From Microbacterium abyssi (lineage in GTDB: Bacteria > Actinomycetota > Actinomycetes > Actinomycetales > Microbacteriaceae), in NCBI RefSeq assembly GCF_015277895.1, contig NZ_CP063815.1, positions 2,356,001 through 2,420,000 on the forward strand: DNA of 64,000 bases, written 5' to 3'. This document shows positions 57,349-64,000 of this stretch, in pieces. A program made the translations under genes and the position numbers. The notes under the pieces were generated by a model. It had not been told where the DNA came from, did no database searches, and was given only the letters and a program-made list of their open reading frames with translations. Each line of letters opens with the position of its first letter. Position 1 is the stretch's first letter.

Positions 57349-60300
57349 CTAGGCCTTCTGCGCGCGGCGGCGCAGCGTGACGGCGAGCGCGCCGGCGATG
57401 AGCAGGCCGAGTGCGAGCACGAGGTTTCCGGTCGGCAGCTCGGAGCCGGTGGCCGCGAGCGCCGCGCCGCCGCTGACCTCGATGTTCGCCCAGCCCAGCA
57501 GCTCGCCGTCGGCGGAGTAGACCGCGAGACGGTGGGAGCCGGCCGGGGCGTCCGTGGGGATGCTGACGGTGATGGCTCCGGCGGCGTTCAGCGTTCCGCC
57601 GGCGAGGAACACCGGGTCGGAGTACATCCAGACCTCGACGTCGACGCCGGCGTGCTGCGTGCCGACCGTTATCGTGACCTGACCGCCGGGCGCGACGACC
57701 GACTGGCTCACAGTCGCGTCGCCGCGGTTGCCGTCCACCAGCGCGGTGCCGGGGAGCGGCTCCACGGAGGGACCGGGCTGGCTGCCGCCGTCACCGCCTC
57801 CTCCGCCGTTGCCGGGACCTTCGCCGTCGTCGGGGCCTTCGCCATCCGCAGCAGCCGGCAGCGTGCCGGTTCGCAATGCGTTCGAGGTGTATCCGTCGGC
57901 GAACCACCAGACCGGGCGCTGGCCGTCCGTCGCGAGCGAGGCCGGCGCCGTCGCGAAGCCCTCGTTGTTGATGTCGGGTATGCCGGCCGGTCGCGCGAAG
58001 TGCGCGATACCGGGCTTGTCACTGCCGTTGAGCGTGATCTGCGCGGACTTGCCGCCGCAGCCGTCGTCGCATACCGCCCACAGCACGCCGAGCACGGAGT
58101 CGTAGTCCAGGCTCATGACTCCGGCGAGGCCGGGGTCGATGGTCGAGACGAGCTCGGCGGAGCCGTCAGCGGCGAGCGCGAACGCGTACACGCCGCCGCC
58201 GTCCTCGACGGCGACGAAGAACAGTCCGTCACCGGCGTACGCCGAGCCGTCGTACGGCGCGTTCGTGTTGTCGTCGAAGAGCTTTCCAGCGAGCGTGGCA
58301 TCCGACACCCACTCGACGGCCTCGATGCCGAGGTTCGCGCCGACTGCGGGGAGCAGCTCGGTGAGGTCCCACTCGGTCAGGGCGACGAGGTCGGGGCCGG
58401 CTGCGTCGGGATCGACCTGCAGGATCTTGTTCTGATTCACGCCCTTGTCGCCGTTGTCACGCTCGGAAGCGAGATAGACCAGACCGCTGCCGTCCACCGT
58501 GATGCCCTCGGTGTCGGGGCCCGCCGCGCCGGCATCCGACGCGTCCTTCTGGAATCGGACGCGCTTGCCGTCCACCCAACCGTCCGCGAACGAGACCGAC
58601 CCGTCGGCCGAGGCCTTCAGCTTCCAGATCGTGCCGGTGCCGTTGTCGACCGCCCACAGGAACGCGCCCTCGGCGGTCTGCTGCACGTCGAGCCCGGAGC
58701 TGTCCTCGAGGAACATCGGGATGCTGTCGAGCGCCCGTACATCGGCCGAACCGGGCCATGCCGAGACCGCGATCTCACCGACGCAGACGTTGGCCGTGCC
58801 GGGTGTGGACTCCGACGTCGCCGCGAACGGGCCGGTGGTGTCGGGGCAGCGGCCCCAGGTGGGCGCGATGTGCGCACCACCCCATGAGGTCGAGTCCACG
58901 AGCTGCTCGCCGTCGAACACGCGAACAATGTCGTCCTTGCCGATCCCGAAGTCGAGTTCGTCGATCACGAGGTATCCGTTCGCCGGGATGCTGGTGCCCT
59001 CGGCGATCTCGTACGCGTGAGTGTCGTCGTCGTCCTTCACGACGATGCCCGAGACGTCGAGCATCTCGCCCGTCGGGTTCACGAGCTCGACCCAGTCGGG
59101 TTCGCCGTCGGACTCGACCTCGTTGATGCGCACCGGGCTGCCGCAGGCGTTGCGGATCCCCTTGGTCGAGGTCGCGAGGTCCGCGAACTCGCCCGTGCCG
59201 TCTTCGCAGCGCGCCCATACGCCGTCCGCGTGGTCGGGGTACGCGTGCTCGGCGACCGTGATCCCACGGGCATCCCGGATCGTGGCGGTGTCACCACCGC
59301 CGAGACCGAAGACGAAGTCCCGGGTCTGATCGAACACGAAGTAGGCGCCGGGCTCGAGGACGGTCCCTGCGGCGAGCGGCGTGGTCTCGCCGGCGTGACC
59401 GACCGGGTCGTCGTCCATCGCCGTCCACCCGGACATGTCGACCGGGGTCGAACCGAGGTTCACGACCTCGATCCAGTCGGTCGCATCGCCGTTGGACTCG
59501 ATCTCGTTGATCACGACGTCAGGCAGAACGCAAGAGTTGGCAGCGCCTTTCGTCTCGTGTGCGAGAACGAACTCGCCCCGCCCGTCCGGGCAGCGCGCGA
59601 GAGTCGCGGCGATCTCGTCGCCGTCGATGTTCGCGTGGCCCTCCCAGGCGCCGGTGCGGTCGCTCAGCGTGCCGCTCGCGTCGAAGAGCCTGATCTCGTC
59701 GGCGCTGCCGATGCCGATCGCGTCGCCGAACTCGCCGTCCGCGTATGTGTCGCTTTCATCGTCGAACACACGACCGGCGGCTGCGGCCTCGACGACGAGG
59801 AACTGGCCGCCGGAGATCACGCTTCCGGCGGGGAACCGCCAGCGGTGGTCGTCGGAGTTGTCGCGGAGCTCGTAACCCGAGAGGTCGAGCGCCTCGGCGC
59901 CCGGGTTGTACAACTCGACCCAATCGGCGGGGCCGGAGTCGACCTCGTTGAGGACGACCGAGCCGGCGACGGGATCGCCGCCGTCGCCTTCGTCCTCGCC
60001 CCCGCCGTCACCCTCGGTCGGGAAGATGTTCTCCGCGCCCTTGGTCGAGTCGGCCGTGACGGCGTATTCGACGTCGGCGCCTTCGCCCTTCGCGCCCCAG
60101 CTGGGCACTGCGTGAGTGCCGGCGGGCCATGTCGCCTCGAGCAGCGGAGTCGCGCCGTCCGCGTCGCCGGGCGCGAAGAGGCGGACGCTGTCTCCCTTGC
60201 CCAGACCGAAGTCGAAGTGGCCCGCGCCATCCGTCAGCGTGTCGAGGACGAGGTAGGCACCGGGCTCGACGACCGTGCCGGCGGGGAAGACATACGCGTG

Positions 60301-60528
60301 TGCGTCGTCATCGTCTTTGACCACGTAATCCGTCAGATCGACTGGACCGTCGGAGTGGTTGTAGAACTCGATCCAGTCGTCCGGGATGCCCCCGTTGGAG
60401 ACGACTTCGTTGATGCGGATGCCGAGCGGCTCTGCAGCGGCGACAGCGGCGGTCGGTGCGGCGAGAAGGGTGGCGGCGCCGAGGGCGCCGACCACCGATG
60501 CCGCGAGCCCGCGAGACAGGCGAGACAT
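57349..60528 (-). CDS. Secreted multi-LTD-domain cell-surface protein with LAxTG-like anchor
   Basis: The 1059-aa product has a Sec signal peptide (about 1-32, ending AVAAAEP) and four lamin-tail (LTD) domains (about 35-185, 200-335, 345-460 and 468-590). Each begins with a (I/V)(R/L)INE(V/I) or VVLNEV strand and contains a D-WVEL or D-WIE(F/V) core. A probable beta-propeller/esterase-like part follows (about 600-890, with DTEGITVDGSGLVYLASE), then a Gly/Asp/Glu/Pro linker and an Ig-like domain. The C-terminus is LAATG, a hydrophobic helix and RRRAQKA. LAxTG is a class E sortase signal, so wall anchoring is likely. LTD proteins are often linked to extracellular nucleases or phytase-like enzymes; the role here is unknown. 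GGAG precedes the ATG at 60528. Confidence 0.86.
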   Translation of the reverse strand: MSRLSRGLAASVVGALGAATLLAAPTAAVAAAEPLGIRINEVVSNGGIPDDWIEFYNHSDGPVDLTDYVVKDDDDAHAYVFPAGTVVEPGAYLVLDTLTDGAGHFDFGLGKGDSVRLFAPGDADGATPLLEATWPAGTHAVPSWGAKGEGADVEYAVTADSTKGAENIFPTEGDGGGEDEGDGGDPVAGSVVLNEVDSGPADWVELYNPGAEALDLSGYELRDNSDDHRWRFPAGSVISGGQFLVVEAAAAGRVFDDESDTYADGEFGDAIGIGSADEIRLFDASGTLSDRTGAWEGHANIDGDEIAATLARCPDGRGEFVLAHETKGAANSCVLPDVVINEIESNGDATDWIEVVNLGSTPVDMSGWTAMDDDPVGHAGETTPLAAGTVLEPGAYFVFDQTRDFVFGLGGGDTATIRDARGITVAEHAYPDHADGVWARCEDGTGEFADLATSTKGIRNACGSPVRINEVESDGEPDWVELVNPTGEMLDVSGIVVKDDDDTHAYEIAEGTSIPANGYLVIDELDFGIGKDDIVRVFDGEQLVDSTSWGGAHIAPTWGRCPDTTGPFAATSESTPGTANVCVGEIAVSAWPGSADVRALDSIPMFLEDSSGLDVQQTAEGAFLWAVDNGTGTIWKLKASADGSVSFADGWVDGKRVRFQKDASDAGAAGPDTEGITVDGSGLVYLASERDNGDKGVNQNKILQVDPDAAGPDLVALTEWDLTELLPAVGANLGIEAVEWVSDATLAGKLFDDNTNAPYDGSAYAGDGLFFVAVEDGGGVYAFALAADGSAELVSTIDPGLAGVMSLDYDSVLGVLWAVCDDGCGGKSAQITLNGSDKPGIAHFARPAGIPDINNEGFATAPASLATDGQRPVWWFADGYTSNALRTGTLPAAADGEGPDDGEGPGNGGGGGDGGSQPGPSVEPLPGTALVDGNRGDATVSQSVVAPGGQVTITVGTQHAGVDVEVWMYSDPVFLAGGTLNAAGAITVSIPTDAPAGSHRLAVYSADGELLGWANIEVSGGAALAATGSELPTGNLVLALGLLIAGALAVTLRRRAQKA

Positions 60529-60550
60529 GTGACTCCAGAGGTCGGGATGG

Positions 60551-60564
60551 GACACGAACGTGTC
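60551..60564. promoter_or_regulatory. Perfect palindrome upstream of the lamin-tail gene
   Basis: GACACGAACGTGTC is a perfect 14-bp inverted repeat about 22 bases before the start codon, in the 112-base gap after the ABC permease gene. It could be an operator or a small mRNA hairpin over the ribosome site region. No second copy was noticed. Confidence 0.35.
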
Positions 60565-60640
60565 TCAGTCGACCGATTCCGGCTGTCCGGCAGGGGCACG
60601 GCATCCGTCGAGCAGATGAACGGGCCGTGTCCGGGCGGGG

Positions 60641-61666
60641 TCAGGCGATGCGTGTGCCCGGCGGCAGCATCCGCGCGGGAGTGCTGGTGCGCGCCCAGGC
60701 GCCGGCGAACAGTCCGCCGGCGATGACGATCTGGATGCCGAGACCGACGAACCAGCTCGGCACTGTGCTGTCGATGACCTCACGCGGCGTCTGCTGCTGG
60801 CTCTGCGACGCGCTGGGGTCGCACTCGTCCCAGCGGTAGTCCTGCGGCGGCAGCTGCGCGCCGCGCACGCCGTACTTGATCTGCCCGAACACGTCCACCG
60901 GCCATCCCTGGGCGTCGTAGACGGTGGGCGTGGCATCCGCCAGCACCACGAACGGGTTCGCGGAGAGAAGCCACCACACGCGATCGAACCGCGGCACCTC
61001 ATAGGTGTACGTCTCCCACCGCTCGCAGTCGACGTTTCCGAAGGCGTCGTACGGGCGGTTGTAGCTCGTGGTCTCGCTGCGCAGCGCTGCGCCGCCCAGA
61101 CCGAAGGCGATCAGAGTACCGATCGCGAGAGCCGCGACGACGAGGTAGGTCGCCGCCACAGAGAAGAGGGGCCGCGCGATGAGCCCGCTCAGGCCCACGC
61201 CGATGGCCGCGACGACGACGATCTCGGCGGCGAGCACGAGAAGCGAGACGGCGAGCGTCGCGGGATGCACTCCGCCGGCGAGCAGGGAGACGCCGAGGAA
61301 CGGCACCGCGACGAGGAGGAACACGCCTCCCGTGGCGATCGCCGCGAGGAGCTTTCCGAGCATGATGTCGCCGGTGGATGCTGCGGTGACCTGCACGGCG
61401 GCGAGGGTCGCGGCATCGCGGTCGCCGTTGATCGCGTTCCCGCTGAGCGTCGGCGAGACGAGCACCACCAGCAGCAGCACGACGTTGACGACGATCGAGT
61501 AGACGCCGGCGCCCGTCACCTCGGTGGACGCGTACACCGAGAAGGACAGCGCCGTGACACCGAGCAGGATCAGGGCGAAGACGCCCAGCAGGATGTACCA
61601 GCTGACGCTGCGGAGCCGCTGGGTCAGCTCGAGCCGGGCGATCAGGCCGATGTGCGTGAGGTTCAT
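60641..61666 (-). CDS. ABC exporter permease (ABC-2 type)
   Basis: The 341-aa protein has a cytoplasmic N-terminus and about six helices. A large extracytoplasmic loop lies between helices 5 and 6 (about 190-295, with several Trp, Tyr and Cys residues, for example NVDCERWETYTYEVPRFD). It overlaps the upstream ATPase gene by ATGA. The cargo is unknown. Confidence 0.88.
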   Translation of the reverse strand: MNLTHIGLIARLELTQRLRSVSWYILLGVFALILLGVTALSFSVYASTEVTGAGVYSIVVNVVLLLVVLVSPTLSGNAINGDRDAATLAAVQVTAASTGDIMLGKLLAAIATGGVFLLVAVPFLGVSLLAGGVHPATLAVSLLVLAAEIVVVAAIGVGLSGLIARPLFSVAATYLVVAALAIGTLIAFGLGGAALRSETTSYNRPYDAFGNVDCERWETYTYEVPRFDRVWWLLSANPFVVLADATPTVYDAQGWPVDVFGQIKYGVRGAQLPPQDYRWDECDPSASQSQQQTPREVIDSTVPSWFVGLGIQIVIAGGLFAGAWARTSTPARMLPPGTRIA

Positions 61667-62595
61667 GCGTGCGGCTCCGCCCGTGGCAGGTTGAGGAAGG
61701 TGTGCTCCAGTGCGCTCTGCGCCGGTGCGAACTCGCTGATCGCGAGTCCGGCATCCACGAGGCGGCGCAGTCCCGCGGCCGCAGCGTCCTCCGTCTCGAA
61801 CCCGGCGAGCACGGCGTTGCGGTCGATGCCGAGGGCTCCCGGCTCCATCCCGAGCGCTCCCGCGATCCGATCGGCGTCGGCGGGCAGCCGTGCAGCATCC
61901 GCCCCGCTGAGGCGGATGCGCCAGCCTCGGGCGGCAGCCTGGGCGGTCGCGGCGTCGACGACGGAGCCCGCGACGAGGAACACCGCGTCGTCGATGACCT
62001 CTTCGAGCTCGGAGAGGATGTGACTCGAGATCAGGACCGTGCGCCCCTCGGCTGCGAGGCGGCGCAGCAGCACGCGCAGCTGCACGCGCGCATCCGGATC
62101 GAGTCCGGACGCCGGCTCGTCCAGCAGGAGAACCTGCGGGTCGTGCACGAGCGCGCGGGCAAGGCCCAGCTTCTGCTTCTGCCCGCGCGAGAGCACCTTC
62201 GCCGGAGCATCCGCCAGTTCACTCAGGCCGACGAGCACGAGCAGTTCGGCGGCGCGGGCCTCGGCTGCTGCCCGGTCGATGTCGTAAAGGCGCGCGGTCG
62301 TGACGATGGTCTCGCGTGCGGTGAGGGACGGCCAGGCGCCCAGCGCATCCGGCATCCAGCCGAGCAGGCGGCGTGCGCTCAGCGGATCCTCGAGGGGGTC
62401 GACGTCGCCGATGCGGATCGTGCCGGTGTCGGGGGCGAGCAGGGACGACAGCATCAGCAGCAGCGTCGTCTTTCCCGCGCCGTTGGGGCCGACAAGTCCC
62501 GTCACGCGACCGCGTCCGGCTCGGAAGCTCGCGTTCCTGACGGCGTGAACCGTGCCGAACGACCTGCTGACGCCCTCGGCGACGATTCCGCTCAT
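61663..62595 (-). CDS. ABC transporter ATP-binding protein
   Basis: The 310-aa ATPase has Walker A GLVGPNGAGKTT, signature LSRGQKQKLG (Arg in place of the first Gly), Walker B QVLLLDEPASGLD and the H-loop SSHIL. The C-terminal 80 residues form the extension usual in ABC-2 exporters. It forms an export system with the overlapping permease gene. Confidence 0.94.
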   Translation of the reverse strand: MSGIVAEGVSRSFGTVHAVRNASFRAGRGRVTGLVGPNGAGKTTLLLMLSSLLAPDTGTIRIGDVDPLEDPLSARRLLGWMPDALGAWPSLTARETIVTTARLYDIDRAAAEARAAELLVLVGLSELADAPAKVLSRGQKQKLGLARALVHDPQVLLLDEPASGLDPDARVQLRVLLRRLAAEGRTVLISSHILSELEEVIDDAVFLVAGSVVDAATAQAAARGWRIRLSGADAARLPADADRIAGALGMEPGALGIDRNAVLAGFETEDAAAAGLRRLVDAGLAISEFAPAQSALEHTFLNLPRAEPHA

Positions 62596-62615
62596 GCGGT
62601 CATTCTGGCAGGGAA

Positions 62616-63602
62616 TCAGCGGCGGAAGAACGCCACGCCGAGATCGGGATGATCGACGAAGACGCCGTCGACGCCGCTACGTGCGATCACGGCCCATTCC
62701 GACTCGTAATCGCCGAACGCCTGCCGGCCGCCCTCGCCGCGGTACTCCGCCGCGAGGAACGCGTTCTCGGGGCGGACCGTCCAGGTGAACACCTTCAGCC
62801 CTCTGGTGTGCGCATCCTCGACGATCGTGTTGCCCTTGACGAGCAGCATCCGCTTGCTGACGCTGATCCCGTCGACCCTGCCGACGAGCCCGTCGAGCCC
62901 GCGCGCGGTCACTGTGGCCTTGTAGGTGGCGGCCTGTCGGCCATGCGCGACGAGCTGGTCGTAGGGGCGACCGGATGCCTCGATCAGGTAGATGTAGGAC
63001 GCCGCGATGCCCTCCTCGCGCAGCTGCGCGAGGACCGTCGACTCGAACGACTCGATCATCAGTGGCAGCTGGCCGTCTGCCCAGCCGGCGGCGCGCAGGT
63101 CGCGGGCGATCAGGGGGGCGAGGTCGATGCCGATGCTCGCGAAGTAGGTCGCGTGCTTGACCTCGAGCACGACCCCGATCTCGCGTCCGTGCTCGCTCGA
63201 GCCGGCGCTGATCAGCTCCAGGAGATCGGTGAGCCGCAGCATGGGCTGCGCGCCATCGAACGAGGCGCTGGACGGGCGCACCTCGGGCAGTCGTTCCCGC
63301 ACGCGGAGGGTTGCGAGCTCATCCCAGGTGAAGTCCTCGGTGAACCATCCCGTCAGAGGCTGGCCGTCGATGCGCTTGGTCGTCTTCCGGTCGGCGAACT
63401 CCGGATGGTCCTCGACGTCGGTCGTGCCGGAGATCTCGTTCTCGTGTCTGACGACGAGCACGCCGTCCTTCGTCGCCACGACGTCGGGCTCGACGGCATC
63501 CACACCCATCGCGAGTGCGAGTTCGTATGACGATCTGCTGTGTTCGGGCCGGTAGCCGGGTGCGCCCCGGTGGCCGATGACGAGCGGCGACTTCCTGGGC
63601 AT
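62616..63602 (-). CDS. Glycerophosphodiester phosphodiesterase
   Basis: The 328-aa TIM-barrel enzyme has VIGHRGAPGYRPEHS (catalytic His and Glu), VEPDVVATKDGVLVVRHE with the metal ligands, and the C-terminal VDGVFVDHPDLG. It hydrolyses glycerophosphodiesters to glycerol-3-phosphate and an alcohol. No signal peptide is seen. It lies 20 bases upstream of the ABC ATPase gene on the same strand, so it may be the first gene of that operon. Confidence 0.94.
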   Translation of the reverse strand: MPRKSPLVIGHRGAPGYRPEHSRSSYELALAMGVDAVEPDVVATKDGVLVVRHENEISGTTDVEDHPEFADRKTTKRIDGQPLTGWFTEDFTWDELATLRVRERLPEVRPSSASFDGAQPMLRLTDLLELISAGSSEHGREIGVVLEVKHATYFASIGIDLAPLIARDLRAAGWADGQLPLMIESFESTVLAQLREEGIAASYIYLIEASGRPYDQLVAHGRQAATYKATVTARGLDGLVGRVDGISVSKRMLLVKGNTIVEDAHTRGLKVFTWTVRPENAFLAAEYRGEGGRQAFGDYESEWAVIARSGVDGVFVDHPDLGVAFFRR

Positions 63603-63694
63603 GGATTCAGGTTAGAACACCCCATACATAGAATTCCGCCGGTATCGTAGAGGAAAGCGACCTTCAAACCCTTTCGGAGTGAGGCCCACCCACC

Positions 63695-64000
63695 ATGAGC
63701 AATTTCGCCTTCAACAACCCGGCGTTCCAGCAGCAGGATCCGCGCAACGTCGCCAGCTACCCGGGTGCGCCCGGCGCTCAGCGGGGTGTGCAGGGGGCCC
63801 AGGCCGCCTCGCTCCAGCACGGCGCCATGGATGCTGCCGCCAACGCGCAGCTCGAGGGCATGTACGCATCGCCCTCCGCCGGTTCCATCGAGACCGACCG
63901 GATGAGCGTCGAGGACACCGTCTGGAAGACCGCAGGACTCTTCGGGATCCTCCTCGTCACCGCAGCGATCGGCTGGGTCTGGTCGTTGGGCGGACTGTCC
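63695..64000 (+). CDS. Bax inhibitor-1 / YccA family membrane protein (partial)
   Basis: Only the first 102 codons are inside the window, starting MSNFAFNNPAF. A Gln/Gly/Ala-rich soluble tail (about 1-65) leads into MSVEDTVWKTAGLFGILLV and a second hydrophobic stretch, the usual start of actinobacterial BI-1/YccA proteins. The gene continues past 64000. The ribosome site is weak, and a GAGGAAAG lies further upstream. Confidence 0.82.
   Translation, partial: MSNFAFNNPAFQQQDPRNVASYPGAPGAQRGVQGAQAASLQHGAMDAAANAQLEGMYASPSAGSIETDRMSVEDTVWKTAGLFGILLVTAAIGWVWSLGGLS

Noticed and set aside
59017..60726. 569-codon plus-strand frame opposite the lamin-tail gene
   Set aside because: It is antisense to a protein with a clear signal peptide and repeated domains, and its own sequence is Val/Asp/Arg-rich without recognisable structure.

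Overview
The window is a high-GC actinobacterial chromosome segment. Gene content, synteny and codon style point to Microbacteriaceae, probably Microbacterium, although I could not run a taxonomic search. Supporting signs are the monomeric NADP-isocitrate dehydrogenase, GTG starts, many 1-10 nt gene overlaps, a DUF6350/PerM-purN-purH block near sucCD as in mycobacteria, and class-E-sortase-like LAxTG anchoring. I saw no rRNA, tRNA, CRISPR array, insertion sequence, prophage or plasmid gene. No stretch over 300 bases lacks a gene; the longest gaps are 37969-38240 (a leader with a 21-codon upstream ORF) and 45451-45651 (two hairpin terminators and a short repeat).

Region 1 (1-6.8 kb): glyA behind a clear ZTP (pfl) riboswitch, nagA, a fused ECF sigma / zinc-finger / membrane protein, a YrdB-like membrane protein, a GlcD-like flavoprotein and a Nudix hydrolase. 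Region 2 (6.8-14.7 kb): a tightly packed minus-strand operon of a D-serine-dehydratase-like PLP enzyme, a 1104-aa fusion of N-acyl-D-amino-acid deacylase and GH20 beta-N-acetylhexosaminidase, a ROK repressor, a ROK sugar kinase and nagB, with ridA divergent from it. With nagA this gives a route from GlcNAc conjugates to fructose-6-phosphate plus a D-amino-acid disposal branch. I regard it as the most novel locus here, and two similar palindromes lie at its two likely control points.

Region 3 (14.8-19.8 kb): a small lipoprotein, an L,D-transpeptidase, icd and a GNAT acetyltransferase. Region 4 (19.9-33.3 kb): a ROK regulator, GH42 beta-galactosidase, CE7 acetyl esterase, a three-component sugar ABC importer, GH95 alpha-L-fucosidase, GH31 alpha-xylosidase and GH1 beta-glucosidase. 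The enzymes lack signal peptides, and the set matches what is needed to dismantle imported, acetylated, fucosylated xyloglucan oligosaccharides in the cytoplasm.

Region 5 (33.3-40.2 kb): a coiled-coil membrane-anchored protein, a heterodimeric ABC exporter preceded by a candidate leader peptide, and the alkylation repair pair ogt-alkA. Region 6 (40.2-47.8 kb): purH, purN, a DUF6350 protein, an NCS2 purine permease, sucD and sucC. sucC and icd share a similar palindrome at nearly the same distance from their start codons. Region 7 (47.8-57.3 kb): a TetR regulator, an unknown protein, a LigC / Prim-PolC-type pair, an SseB-like protein, a glutaminase-STAS fusion, PcrA/UvrD helicase, a PPOX-fold protein and YccF. 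Region 8 (57.3-64 kb): a large secreted lamin-tail-domain protein with a wall-anchor tail, an ABC exporter pair, a glycerophosphodiesterase and the start of a Bax-inhibitor-1 family gene cut by the window end.
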